A DNA stretch of 64,000 nt. Origin: Streptomyces sp. M41(2017). Lineage in GTDB: Bacteria; Actinomycetota; Actinomycetes; Streptomycetales; Streptomycetaceae. The position numbers and the translations under genes were made by a program. The notes under the pieces are model-generated. The model ran no database searches. It was not told where the DNA came from and saw only the letters and a list, made by a program, of their open reading frames with translations. The stretch is taken from assembly GCF_002078175.1 (NCBI RefSeq), contig NZ_MWFK01000003.1, forward strand, positions 310,001 to 374,000. Reading direction: 5' to 3'. Positions 17,635-26,711 of the stretch are shown here, piece after piece (positions within the stretch are counted from its first letter, which is position 1; each line of letters starts with the position of its first letter).

Positions 17635-18681
17635 TCAGAATTCCAGGACGACCTGCAGCGCCTCGGCAGGACGCTCGTCGAGCAGGACGTACGCGTCGGC
17701 GGCGTCGGCGGCGGGGATGACGTGGCTGACCAGGGAGGCGACGTCGACCTGATCCTCGGCCACGAGGCGGAGGAAGGTCCGCTGGAGGCGTTCCACGCTC
17801 CAGCGTCCCGCCAACTGCGGTGGGACGCCGCCGATCTGGGAGCAGATGAGCTGCACGCGGTTGTGGTGGAACTCGTCGCCGAGGCGCAGTCCGACGCCGT
17901 CGCCCTGGTAGAAGCCGGAGGCGACGACACGGCCGCCGACGGTGACCGAGCGCAGCGCCTCGTGCAGGGCGGGGTAGACGCCGCTGATCTCGATGGCGAG
18001 GTCGGCGCCGGAACCCGCGGTGGCCTCGCGGATGCGCTCGGCGACATTGTCGGTGCGGGCGTTGAGCGTGTGGTGCGCGCCGTATGCCTTCGCGGTCTCC
18101 AGGCGTCCGTCGAGGGCGTCGACCGCGGTGACGCGGGCGCCGTTGAGCTGGGCGAGGCGGGTGGCGAGGAGGCCGATGACGCCCTGGCCGAAGACGGCGA
18201 CGTCCTCGCCGAGGTGGATGTCGCCGGCCAGGACGGCGTTGTAGGCGATGGCCCCCACGCGGGCGAAGGCGCCGGCCAGGGTGTCCAGCCCGGCCGGGAG
18301 CGTGTGGCCGATCATGCGCTCGACGGGGACGATTCCCTCGCTGCGGTGTCCCCAGATGCCCCACACGAGGTCGCCGGGGCGCGGCAGACCGGGTGTGCCG
18401 GTGAGTTCGGGCGAGATCTCGACGACCTCTCCGACCTCCGAGTAGCCCCAGCCGGCCACCGGGTATTCGATGCCGGCCGCTCCGTCGCGGAACAGCCGGG
18501 CCTCGGGGTCCCAGGTGCGGGTCAGGTACGGGTTGGTGCCGCGGTAGGCGGTGAGCTCGGTGCCGGCGGAGATGCCCGAGTAGCGGGTGCGGACTCTCAG
18601 ATGTCCGGGCGGGAGGTCGGCGCGAGACTGCTCGACCACCTCCACCTGACGTGGGCCGGTGAACTGAACGACGCGTTCCAC
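17635..18681 (-). CDS. Zinc-type (MDR) alcohol dehydrogenase
   Basis: A 348-residue medium-chain dehydrogenase. The N-terminal GroES-like domain holds YSGISAGTELTAYRG, the Rossmann motif VFGQGVIGLLATRLA lies near residues 163-177, and the D after the next strand (VDALDGR) suggests NAD. The classical catalytic Cys after the first strand is replaced in the GISAGTEL signature, as in the sorbitol/threonine-dehydrogenase-like subgroup. First gene of the leftward operon; it likely oxidises a sugar or polyol feeding the adjacent isomerase. Divergent from the ABC transporter operon. Confidence 0.9.
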   Translation of the reverse strand: MERVVQFTGPRQVEVVEQSRADLPPGHLRVRTRYSGISAGTELTAYRGTNPYLTRTWDPEARLFRDGAAGIEYPVAGWGYSEVGEVVEISPELTGTPGLPRPGDLVWGIWGHRSEGIVPVERMIGHTLPAGLDTLAGAFARVGAIAYNAVLAGDIHLGEDVAVFGQGVIGLLATRLAQLNGARVTAVDALDGRLETAKAYGAHHTLNARTDNVAERIREATAGSGADLAIEISGVYPALHEALRSVTVGGRVVASGFYQGDGVGLRLGDEFHHNRVQLICSQIGGVPPQLAGRWSVERLQRTFLRLVAEDQVDVASLVSHVIPAADAADAYVLLDERPAEALQVVLEF

Positions 18682-18718
18682 GGATGACTCCGGAAGGTTG
18701 CGGTGGCGGGTTGAGATG

Positions 18719-18750
18719 ACAATATCCGGAACTTATGTCTTGTCAACAAG
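18719..18750. promoter_or_regulatory. Control region between the two sugar operons
   Basis: On the minus strand TTGACA (18746-18741) and TATTGT (18724-18719) with a 16-base spacer make a good promoter for the dehydrogenase operon. It overlaps a dyad with arms CTTGT (18739-18743) and ACAAG (18746-18750) around a CA centre, a plausible operator for the ROK repressor encoded downstream. The whole 124-base intergenic stretch is AT-rich for this genome. Confidence 0.5.
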
Positions 18751-18805
18751 CAAAACTAATGCTGAGATGCGTGCTCAGTAGACGTAAGTGGAACGAGGAC
18801 ACGCA

Positions 18806-20209
18806 ATGCTCAGCAAGCACCTGCGGTCGAAGGTGACCGCGGTCGGCGTCACGTCAACCCTGGGGCTCGGGCTGCTCACCGGCTGTTCCGGAAGCACCGG
18901 GCCCGGCGCACCGGACCGGGAGATCACGGTCTGGTCCCAGGAGAACCTCCCCGACCGCGTCGCCGCGACGCAGAAGATCGTCAGCGGGTTCGAGAAGCGG
19001 ACCGGGATCAAGGTCCACCTCGTCGGCGTCGACGAGGGTCAGATGCCCCAGCTCATCATGGCGGCGGCCGCCTCCGGAAAACTGCCCGACGTCATCGGTG
19101 CGGCACCCATGGGCCAGGTCTGGCAGATGTACACCAACGGCCTGCTGAACACCGACATCCCGAAGAAGATCGTCAGCGAGCTCGGGCAGCGGACGTTCAA
19201 CACCAACGCCCTGGATCTGACCTCCGACGGCGCCACGCGCCTCGGCGTCCCGTCCGACGCCTGGCTCCAGCTGATGGTCTACCGCAAGGACCAGTTCGAC
19301 GAGAAACACCTGCCCGCACCCGACACCTACGACCGCACCCTCAAAGCCGCTCAGGCCCTCACCGGCAAGGGCCACGACGGCATGTCCGCGGCCACCGACC
19401 CCTCCGACGTCTTCACGTCCCAGAGCTTCGAGAGCGTCGCCCTGGCCAACGACTGCCAACTCGTCGACGACCAGCACGAGATCGCCCTCGCCTCACCCCA
19501 GTGCGAGAAGGCCTTCGCCACCTACGACCGTCTCGCCCGCACCTACGGAGCCCCCGGCACCCAGACCGTCGACTCCACCCGAGCCACCTACTTCGCCGGG
19601 CGCTCCTCCATGGTGATCTGGTCCTCCTTCCTGCTCGACGAGCTGGCCGGACTCCGCAAGGACGCCCTGCCCAGCTGTCCCCGGTGCAAGAAGGACCCCG
19701 GGTATCTCGCCCGCAACAGCGGGATCGTCACCGCGCTGAAGGGGCCCGACGCCACCGAGGCCGCCCAGTTCGGCGAGGTCACCTCCTGGGTCACCACCAA
19801 GACCGCGGAGACCGCCGCCTCCCGCGAGTTCATCGAGTACATGATGGGCTCCGGCTACGAGTCCTGGTTCGGCATGTCGCCCGAGGGCAAGATCCCCGTC
19901 CGGCACGGCACCGCCGAGCAGCCGAACCGCTACATCGACGCCTGGCGGCACAGTGACATCGGTGTCGACACCCGCAAACCGTTCGACCAGGTCTACCCCG
20001 CGAGCCTGCTCAACCAACTCGCCGCCGGGGTCAGCAACATGCGCCGCTGGGGGATCTCCCAGGGCGAAGGAGCCCTCGTCGGCGCCACCAACGGCGAACT
20101 GCCCGTACCCAAGGCCATCGGCGAGATGACCGGCGGACAGACCTCACCCAGCGAGGCGGCCCGCGAGGCCGACGACGAAGTCGCCGCCCTCAAGAAGTCC
20201 CTTCAGTAG
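18806..20209 (+). CDS. Sugar ABC transporter solute-binding lipoprotein
   Basis: A 467-residue extracellular binding protein. It has a basic start (MLSKHLRSKV), a hydrophobic core and the lipobox LLTGC, so it is lipid-anchored on the outer face of the membrane. The mature part is a family 1 solute-binding protein (EITVWSQENLPDRVAATQKI). ATG 18806 follows GAGGA by six bases; GTG 18788 is an alternative. It leads an operon with two permeases, a ROK regulator and a Gfo/Idh enzyme. No ATPase is encoded here, consistent with use of a shared MsiK-type ATPase in Streptomyces. Confidence 0.93.
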   Translation: MLSKHLRSKVTAVGVTSTLGLGLLTGCSGSTGPGAPDREITVWSQENLPDRVAATQKIVSGFEKRTGIKVHLVGVDEGQMPQLIMAAAASGKLPDVIGAAPMGQVWQMYTNGLLNTDIPKKIVSELGQRTFNTNALDLTSDGATRLGVPSDAWLQLMVYRKDQFDEKHLPAPDTYDRTLKAAQALTGKGHDGMSAATDPSDVFTSQSFESVALANDCQLVDDQHEIALASPQCEKAFATYDRLARTYGAPGTQTVDSTRATYFAGRSSMVIWSSFLLDELAGLRKDALPSCPRCKKDPGYLARNSGIVTALKGPDATEAAQFGEVTSWVTTKTAETAASREFIEYMMGSGYESWFGMSPEGKIPVRHGTAEQPNRYIDAWRHSDIGVDTRKPFDQVYPASLLNQLAAGVSNMRRWGISQGEGALVGATNGELPVPKAIGEMTGGQTSPSEAAREADDEVAALKKSLQ

Positions 20210-20240
20210 CCGCCCGCCTGCACGTAACGAAGGTCTCCCC

Positions 20241-21260
20241 ATGACTACAGCCCCCTCCGACGCACAGCAGCGCCGGAATCCCGACACGCGGCCGACGCCG
20301 CAGCCCGCCGCGCCCGGGCGCCGCCCCATGACCGCGAGCCGCCGCACCAACCGGGCGGGCCTCGCGTTCGTCTCGCCCACCTTCCTCGTCGTCCTCGTCG
20401 TGGTCGTCCTGCCCATCCTGTGGACCGTCCTCCTGGCCTTCCAGCACGCCAAGTTGGTCGACATCCAGGGCATGGGCCTCTTCGGCCGCTGGACCCTCGA
20501 CAACTTCACCCAGGTCTTCGACTCCGCCGGCTTCTGGTCGAGCCTCACGACCACCCTCATCTACACCGTCGGCGCCACGTTCGGCTCCATCCTGCTCGGG
20601 CTGGTCGCCGCCCTCGCCCTGCGCACCCCCTTCCGCGGACGCGGACTCCTGCGCGCCGCGATGCTGCTGCCCTACTGCGCCCCCGTCGTCGCCGTCGCCT
20701 TCGTCTGGGAGGTGGCCCTCAGCCCGCAGTACGGCATCGTCAACGACTGGGGCCGGCGCCTGTTCGGCTGGGACGACCCCATCGCGTTCCTGTCCACTCG
20801 TTCCTACGAAGTCCACCTGCTGGGCGTCCACTTCGACATCCCGCTCGCGCTGCTGACCGTCATCGCCTTCGAGTGCTGGCGCTACTTCCCCTTCGCGTTC
20901 CTGTTCATCCTCGCCCGCCTCCAGGCGATCCCCGACAGCCTCGAGGAAGCGGCCAAGGTCGACGGAGCCACTCCCACGCAGCGCTTCCGTCACGTCCTGC
21001 TGCCGCAGCTGATGCCCGTGATCGCCCTGCTCTGCGTCCTGCGGTTCATCCTCACCTTCAACAAGTTCGACGACGTCTACCTGCTGACCGGCGGCGGCGC
21101 GGGCACGGACGTCGCTGGGGTGCGCGTCTACGACTTCCTCACCGCCCGCTACGACGTGGGAGCCGCGGCCGCCCAGGCACTCGTCCTGGCCGCCGCCCTG
21201 GTGATCCTGCTCGGCTTCTACTTCAAGTTCTTCGGCAACAAGGTCCAGGAGGAATCGTGA
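20241..21260 (+). CDS. Carbohydrate ABC transporter permease (MalF-like)
   Basis: A 339-residue inner-membrane permease with about six hydrophobic segments after a hydrophilic Pro/Arg-rich N-terminus of some 35 residues. The ATPase-contact EAA loop reads LEEAAKVDGATPTQRFRHVL followed by LPQL. It lies 31 bases after the binding-protein gene and overlaps the next permease by GTGA. It forms half of the heterodimeric channel for the imported sugar. Confidence 0.94.
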   Translation: MTTAPSDAQQRRNPDTRPTPQPAAPGRRPMTASRRTNRAGLAFVSPTFLVVLVVVVLPILWTVLLAFQHAKLVDIQGMGLFGRWTLDNFTQVFDSAGFWSSLTTTLIYTVGATFGSILLGLVAALALRTPFRGRGLLRAAMLLPYCAPVVAVAFVWEVALSPQYGIVNDWGRRLFGWDDPIAFLSTRSYEVHLLGVHFDIPLALLTVIAFECWRYFPFAFLFILARLQAIPDSLEEAAKVDGATPTQRFRHVLLPQLMPVIALLCVLRFILTFNKFDDVYLLTGGGAGTDVAGVRVYDFLTARYDVGAAAAQALVLAAALVILLGFYFKFFGNKVQEES

Positions 21261-22141
21261 CCCCCAAGGCCACCCTGACCAGGGCCCAGTTCGAGGAGAA
21301 GTTCTTCGGCGTCCTGCGCTGGTTCGTCATCGCGTTCCTCGTGGTGATCACCGTGCTGCCCTTCTACTACATGCTGATGCTGTCGGTGAAGCCCATCGAC
21401 GCCCTGCTGCTCGACCCGGGCTCCCTGTGGGTCCCGGCCAAGGACTTCACGCTGTCGACCTACCACGACGTGCTCAGGTCCACCGACGACGGAGGCCAGG
21501 GCTTCCTCAAGTTCCTGCTCAACTCCGCGCTGGTGTCCCTGGCGACGGTCGTCCTCACCCTGCTCGCCGCCGTCCCCGGCGCCTACGCCGTCAGCCGCCT
21601 GAAGTTCTTCGGCCACCGGCAGGTGAGCGCCCTCTTCCTCGCCGTCTATCTCTTCCCGTCCACCCTGCTGGCCGTTCCGCTGTTCGTCGTCTTCGCCAAG
21701 ATGGGACTGTCCTCCAGCCTGATCGGCCTGGCCATCGTCTACGTCGCGCAGACCGTGCCGGTGTCCATCTACATGCTGAAGAACTACCTCGTCACCATCC
21801 CGTACTCCATCGAGGAGGCGGCCGCCCTGGACGGCTGCAGCCGGCTCCAGACCGTCCGCAAGGTGATCCTGCCGCTGGCCCTGCCCTCGCTGATGGCGAC
21901 CGGGCTGTACGTCTTCATGATCGCCTGGAACGAGTTCCTCTTCGCGCTGCTGTTCCTGGCCGCCGCCCCCGACCAGTGGACCGTCTCCCTCGGACTGGCC
22001 CAGCTGTCCAACGGAATCGAAGTCCCCAAGACCGTACTCATGGCCGGTTCCGTGGTGTTGACCATTCCCGTGGTACTTCTGTTCTTCGCCGCCGAGCGCC
22101 TCCTCACCGAAGGCCTCACCAGCGGCGCCGACAAGAGCTGA
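21257..22141 (+). CDS. Carbohydrate ABC transporter permease (MalG-like)
   Basis: A 294-residue permease with six membrane segments and the EAA loop IEEAAALDGCSRLQTVRKVI then LPLALP. GTG 21257 overlaps the stop of the first permease by four bases and has AGGAGG (21247-21252) just upstream, showing translational coupling. Together with the previous permease and lipoprotein it makes a CUT1-type importer. Confidence 0.94.
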   Translation: MTPKATLTRAQFEEKFFGVLRWFVIAFLVVITVLPFYYMLMLSVKPIDALLLDPGSLWVPAKDFTLSTYHDVLRSTDDGGQGFLKFLLNSALVSLATVVLTLLAAVPGAYAVSRLKFFGHRQVSALFLAVYLFPSTLLAVPLFVVFAKMGLSSSLIGLAIVYVAQTVPVSIYMLKNYLVTIPYSIEEAAALDGCSRLQTVRKVILPLALPSLMATGLYVFMIAWNEFLFALLFLAAAPDQWTVSLGLAQLSNGIEVPKTVLMAGSVVLTIPVVLLFFAAERLLTEGLTSGADKS

Positions 22142-22159
22142 GTCATGGGGGACTTCACG

Positions 22160-23359
22160 ATGACGCCGAACCAGGTCAGCGCGGGCGAGTTGCTCCAGCT
22201 CATCCGCGGCGGCCGCGCCAACACCCGCGCCGACCTGCAGCGCGCCACCGGCCTGTCCCGCTCCACCATCGGCCAACGCCTCGACCTGCTCAACCGGGCG
22301 GGCTGGCTGCGACACAGCACCGGTACCTCCACCGGCGGCCGGCCCTCCCACCAGATCGTCTTCGATCCCACGCACGCCTCGGTCATCGCCGTGGACCTGG
22401 AGACCCGGCACGCCCGCGCCGCCGTCCTGGACCTCGCGGGCACGATCCTCGCCGAACACACCGGGCCCCTGGACATCACCGACGGGCCCGACGAGGTGCT
22501 GGACCAGCTGTCCTCGTGGTTCCCCGACCTGATCGCCGCCGCCGGCACCGAGGCCACCCACATCTGCGGAATCGGGCTCTCCGTCCCGGGCCCGGTCGAC
22601 TGGGAGACGGGCCGGGTGGTCGAGCCGCCGATCATGCCGGGCTGGGACCAGTACCCCATCCGCGAACGGCTCCAGAAGGCCTACGCGCAGCACGTCGGCG
22701 TCAGTGCGGAGGACGGGCCCGTCCCCGTCTTCGTCGACAACGACGCCAACCTCATGGCCCTCGCCGAACACCAGGCCAACCACCAGGACTGCTCGGCCTT
22801 CGTCCTCATCAAGGCGTCCACGGGCATCGGCGCCGGCGTCGTCATCGGCAACCAGGTCTTCCGGGGTGTCGACGGAGGCGCCGGCGACATCGGCCACATC
22901 CGCCTGCACGACCGGCCGGACGCGCTGTGCATGTGCGGTTCCTACGGCTGTCTCGCGGCCGTCGCCAGCGGCCGCGCTCTCGCCCGCGACCTCACCGACC
23001 TCGGCCTCCACCCCACCTCCGGCTCGGACGTCCGGCGTCTTCTCGCCGAGGGGCAGCCCGACGCGATCCGGCTGGCCCGGGACGCGGGACGCCGGGCCGG
23101 CGAGGTCCTGGTGACCGTCGTCGCCCTCCTCAACCCCGGAGTCCTCATGCTCGCCGGCGACCTCTCCGGCGTCCCCTTCATGACCGGGGTGCGTGAACTC
23201 CTCTACCAGCGCGCCATGCCCCGCACGACCGCGAACCTCCAGGTCGTCACCTCCCGGCTGGGCGATCACGCGGGCCTCATCGGCGCCGCTTCGATGGTCG
23301 TCGAGATCCTCTACTCCCCCGCCCGCGCCGACACCCGCCTCGCCCGCCTCACCCTGTGA
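22160..23359 (+). CDS. ROK-family repressor/sugar-binding regulator
   Basis: A 399-residue ROK protein with an N-terminal winged helix-turn-helix (ADLQRATGLSRSTIGQRLDL) and a sugar-kinase-like body. The ROK zinc site is seen as CMCGSYGCL near residues 257-265 and the glucokinase-like DNDANLMALAEH before it. ATG 22160 is preferred over ATG 22145 because GGGGGA ends seven bases upstream. Its place in the ABC operon indicates that it senses the imported sugar or a derivative and represses both divergent operons. Confidence 0.92.
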   Translation: MTPNQVSAGELLQLIRGGRANTRADLQRATGLSRSTIGQRLDLLNRAGWLRHSTGTSTGGRPSHQIVFDPTHASVIAVDLETRHARAAVLDLAGTILAEHTGPLDITDGPDEVLDQLSSWFPDLIAAAGTEATHICGIGLSVPGPVDWETGRVVEPPIMPGWDQYPIRERLQKAYAQHVGVSAEDGPVPVFVDNDANLMALAEHQANHQDCSAFVLIKASTGIGAGVVIGNQVFRGVDGGAGDIGHIRLHDRPDALCMCGSYGCLAAVASGRALARDLTDLGLHPTSGSDVRRLLAEGQPDAIRLARDAGRRAGEVLVTVVALLNPGVLMLAGDLSGVPFMTGVRELLYQRAMPRTTANLQVVTSRLGDHAGLIGAASMVVEILYSPARADTRLARLTL

Positions 23360-23393
23360 CGGCGGGCCGCACCGACCGAAGGAAAGAACGAAC

Positions 23394-24305
23394 GTGACCA
23401 CTGACCTCGCCGCCTGGACGCACGCCCCCGTCGAGGTCGGGCTGGTGGGAGCCGGCCCCTGGGCCCGGGCGATGCACGCCCGCGTCCTCGCCGCCGGGCC
23501 CGAGACACGGCTCAGCGCCGTCTGGGCCCGCCGCCCGGAGGCCGCGCGGGAGACCGCCACCCCCTACCGCGCCCGAGTCGCCGCCGACTTCGAGGAACTT
23601 CTCGACCACTGCGAGGCCGTGGCCTTCGCGGTACCCCCCGCCGTCCAGGCGGAGCTCGCCCCTCTGGCGGCGAAGCGGGGGAAGGCCCTCCTCCTGGAGA
23701 AGCCGCTCGGCCCCGATCTGTCGGCGGCACGCCGCGTGGCGGACGCCGTCGCCGAAGCCGGTGTCGTCTCCCAGCTCGTCCTCACCAAGCGCTACCACCC
23801 CGCGACCAGGGAATTCCTCCGCCGGGCACAGGCAGTCGACGTTCTCGGAGCGCGCTCCTGCTACCTCCACGGCGCCTTCCTCGGTGGTGAGTTCGCCACC
23901 GGCTGGCGTCTGGAGCACGGCGCCCTCCTGGACCTCGGCCCTCATCTGCTGGACCTTCTGGACACCGCCATCGCCCCCATCACCGGCATCCGCAGCACGG
24001 GCGACGCGCGCCGCTGGACCGAACTCACCCTCGAACACGCCAACGGCGCCGTCAGCCAGGCGACCCTTTCGGGTTCCGTCCAGGTACCGCGCGCCATCAC
24101 CCGCGTCGAACTGTTCGGCGCCGAGGCACCCCTGATCTACGACACCGCCACGATCGACCACGAAGAGGCCTGGCCCGTCCTCCGCAGGGAGTTCGCCACC
24201 GCGGTACGCACGGGCACCGCGTCCGAACTCGACGCCCAGCGCGGGCTCCACCTTCAGACCCTGCTGACCGAGGCCCACCGGAACAGGACCGACGCCGACC
24301 GATAG
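23394..24305 (+). CDS. Gfo/Idh/MocA-family oxidoreductase
   Basis: A 303-residue NAD(P)-dependent sugar oxidoreductase. The Rossmann GLVGAGPWARAMHARV is at residues about 14-29, EKPLG near 101-105 is the family signature, and LLDLGPHLLDLLD near 183 supplies the conserved His/Asp. Members oxidise sugars or inositols at a ring hydroxyl, some making 3-keto-glycosides. Last gene of the importer operon, 34 bases after the ROK gene, with AAGGAAAG upstream of the GTG. It probably works with the divergent isomerase and glycosidases. Confidence 0.9.
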   Translation: MTTDLAAWTHAPVEVGLVGAGPWARAMHARVLAAGPETRLSAVWARRPEAARETATPYRARVAADFEELLDHCEAVAFAVPPAVQAELAPLAAKRGKALLLEKPLGPDLSAARRVADAVAEAGVVSQLVLTKRYHPATREFLRRAQAVDVLGARSCYLHGAFLGGEFATGWRLEHGALLDLGPHLLDLLDTAIAPITGIRSTGDARRWTELTLEHANGAVSQATLSGSVQVPRAITRVELFGAEAPLIYDTATIDHEEAWPVLRREFATAVRTGTASELDAQRGLHLQTLLTEAHRNRTDADR

Positions 24306-24331
24306 CCCCCTTCCTGGCACGGGCGCCGAAC

Positions 24332-24493
24332 GTGACGGCGGCGGAACACGCCATCGACGAGACCGGAGCGCGCTGGCTGTTCGTCGTGGTGGCCCCGCCC
24401 ACCGGCGTCATCTACCAGACCCAGGGCGGCGGTTACGGCTGTATCCGCTCGGCCCAGCCCCGCGGCCGCGTCCGGAAGCGCCCGACCCGCGGT
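24332..24493 (+). pseudogene. Possible remnant of a DUF6210-like protein
   Basis: From GTG 24332 a frame with strong third-position G/C bias encodes ARWLFVVVAPPTGVIYQTQG and a following GGGYGC, which recalls the start of DUF6210-type immunity-like proteins. After about 50 residues the frame becomes Arg-rich and runs into the oppositely oriented phosphatase gene. I read it as a 5' fragment whose remainder is lost. Family assignment is from memory of the motif and is uncertain; it could also be a short intact gene. Confidence 0.35.
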
Positions 24494-24495
24494 GG

Positions 24496-26703
24496 CTATC
24501 GGGGAGTTGCCGTCAGGACGAGGATCGCCTGGTCGTCGTCGCCGTGCCGGCCGTCGGTGAAGGTGTAGACCGTGTCGATGACGGTGCCGATCACGGCCTT
24601 CGCGGTGGGCTGGTTCAACGGCATGGCGTCGGCGAGGCGTTCCTCTCCGAGCAGTTCGCCGTCGCTGTCACGGGCCTCGGTGATGCCGTCGGTGTACAGC
24701 AGCAGGCTTTCCTGGGGCCGCAGGGTCAGCCGGTGCTCCTGGAGATGGAGGCTGGGCGTGACGCCGAGCAGGGAACCCGTGGCGTCCACGGGACGCGTGC
24801 CGTCGGCCGTGATGTGGAGCGGCAGGGTGTGGCCGGCCCGCACGAGTGTGATGTCCAGCCCGCTTTCGGTGGGGGTGAGGTGGCCGTACACGAGGGTGAC
24901 GAATCCGGTGCCGTGGCTGTCGGGCCGGTTGAGCAGGGCTCGGTTGACGGCGTCGACGACGGCGTCGGGGCCGGGTACAAGCGGTGCGACCGCACGGGCG
25001 GTGTGACGGACGAGGGCCGTCGTGGTGGCGGCCATGGCACCGCGACCGCACACGTCACCGACCATGAACGCCCACCGGTCGTCGGCGAGGGGGAAGACGT
25101 CGTAGAAGTCGCCGCCGATGTCGAGGCCTTCGCCCGCCGGGTGGTAGTGGGTGGCGATGTCCGCGCCCGGGACCACCGGCACTTCGGGCAGGAGCAGGCC
25201 TGCCTGGAGGTCCCGGGCGAGTGCGACGCGCTGGGTGTACTGGCGGGCGTTGGCGGCCGCCGAGGCGGCTCGGCGGGCGAGCTCCTCCGCGAGGGCGACG
25301 GTGTGTCCGTCGACCGCGTCCTCGCCCGTGGTGAGGAGGGTGAGGGTGCCGAAGGCGCGGCCTCGGTCGACCAGGGGCACGCACACGTAGCCGGTGACCG
25401 ACAGGTCGTGCCAGGGGCCGGGGCCGGTGGGGGCGCGCCGGGCGACCTCGCTCAGGCCCGTGTCCAGGACGCGGGCCACGGCATCGTCGGCGGCGTCGTA
25501 GACGGGGATGTGGGAGGCGAGCAGCGCCTGCTCCTGGACCGTGGGCGCGGCGGTGGCGACGCGACGGACGCGGCCTCCCTCGATGATGTCGATGGCGCAC
25601 AGCGGCGCCAGGACCGGCACGCACGAGTCGGCCAGCCGCTGGAGGGCGTCGTGGTAGTCGAGGTTGCTGGTCAGGGCGGTACTGGTTTCCAGGAGGAACG
25701 CCAGGTCGTTGCGGGCTGCCCGGGCCCGGGCCTCGGCGGCGAGGCGCCCCTGCTCGGCCTGGTGACGTTCGATGGCCAGGGCCGCCGTGTCGGCGAAGAC
25801 GCGGGCGAGCGCATGGTCGGCTTCCTGCGGGGCGCGCGGGGCGCGGTGGTACATCGCGAAGGTGCCCAGAAGGGAGCCGTCCCGCGCCAGGATGGGCGTG
25901 GACCAGCAAGCGGCGACCCCCGCCCGGTCGGCGAGGTCGCGGAAGTCGTCCCAGAAGGGGTCGGTGGTGATGTCGGTCACGATGACGGCCGTGCGGCGGT
26001 GGGCCGCCGTACCGCACGAACCGACGCCCTCGCCGGTGGCGATGCCGTCGATGGCCTGGTTGTAGAAGTCCGGGAGACTCGGCGCGGCACCGTGGCGCAG
26101 ACGACGGCCGTCGGTGTCCGCGAGCAGCACGGAGACCAGGACCTCGTCGGGAGAGAGGTCCTCGATGGTGCGTGCCATGCCTTCCAGCACCTGCTGCAGG
26201 GGGGCTTGCCGGGCGATCTGCTCCAGCAACGCCCGGTGCTCGGCCGTGAGGCGCTGTGCCTGCTTGACCTGAGTCGTCTCCACGCCGAACACCCACACGC
26301 CGGTGACATTGCCGCCGGCGTCCAGGCGGGGCTCGTAGGAGAAGTCGAAGAAGGCCTCCCGTGCCGTGGGACCGCTGCCCAGCAGGGCGCGGGTGTCCCG
26401 GCCGACGTGGCGCTTGCCGCTGCGGTAGACCCGGTCCAGGAGTTCGAGGAAGCCCTGGTTCGCCAGTTCCGGCATCAGCTGCGCCAGGGGCACGCCCGTA
26501 CGGGCGCGGTCGTCACCGCCGATCGCCGCGATGAAGGCGGGATTCGCGCTCTCCAGCAGGTGGGCGGGCCCGGCAAGGGAGGCGAACACGGCCGTGGACT
26601 GTCCGAAGAGCACGCGCAGATCGTGGCCGGCCTGCTCGTCGGCGTGCGGACGCGCCACGGTGGAAAGGGTGGTCGGTGCCGGCTGTTCCGGTACGCGGGT
26701 CAT
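24496..26703 (-). CDS. PAS-GAF-GAF-SpoIIE serine phosphatase
   Basis: A 735-residue cytosolic PP2C-type phosphatase with sensory domains. Residues about 25-150 are PAS-like, 165-330 a GAF domain (GVGSCGTAAHRRTAVIVTDI), 345-495 a second GAF (IPVYDAADDAVARVLDTG), and 510-733 the SpoIIE/RsbU catalytic domain with GGDFYDVFPL, FMVGDVCGRG, YTDGITEARD and DDDQAILVL supplying the metal-binding aspartates. It should dephosphorylate STAS anti-anti-sigma factors such as the one encoded just upstream. ATG 26703 follows AGGAGCG. Confidence 0.95.
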   Translation of the reverse strand: MTRVPEQPAPTTLSTVARPHADEQAGHDLRVLFGQSTAVFASLAGPAHLLESANPAFIAAIGGDDRARTGVPLAQLMPELANQGFLELLDRVYRSGKRHVGRDTRALLGSGPTAREAFFDFSYEPRLDAGGNVTGVWVFGVETTQVKQAQRLTAEHRALLEQIARQAPLQQVLEGMARTIEDLSPDEVLVSVLLADTDGRRLRHGAAPSLPDFYNQAIDGIATGEGVGSCGTAAHRRTAVIVTDITTDPFWDDFRDLADRAGVAACWSTPILARDGSLLGTFAMYHRAPRAPQEADHALARVFADTAALAIERHQAEQGRLAAEARARAARNDLAFLLETSTALTSNLDYHDALQRLADSCVPVLAPLCAIDIIEGGRVRRVATAAPTVQEQALLASHIPVYDAADDAVARVLDTGLSEVARRAPTGPGPWHDLSVTGYVCVPLVDRGRAFGTLTLLTTGEDAVDGHTVALAEELARRAASAAANARQYTQRVALARDLQAGLLLPEVPVVPGADIATHYHPAGEGLDIGGDFYDVFPLADDRWAFMVGDVCGRGAMAATTTALVRHTARAVAPLVPGPDAVVDAVNRALLNRPDSHGTGFVTLVYGHLTPTESGLDITLVRAGHTLPLHITADGTRPVDATGSLLGVTPSLHLQEHRLTLRPQESLLLYTDGITEARDSDGELLGEERLADAMPLNQPTAKAVIGTVIDTVYTFTDGRHGDDDQAILVLTATPR

Positions 26704-26711
26704 CGCTCCTG

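Noticed and set aside
21218..23560. 780-codon minus-strand open frame under the ABC permease and ROK genes
   Set aside because: Low-complexity Asp/Gly/Val/Arg sequence with no membrane or enzyme features; the plus strand encodes recognised proteins throughout.
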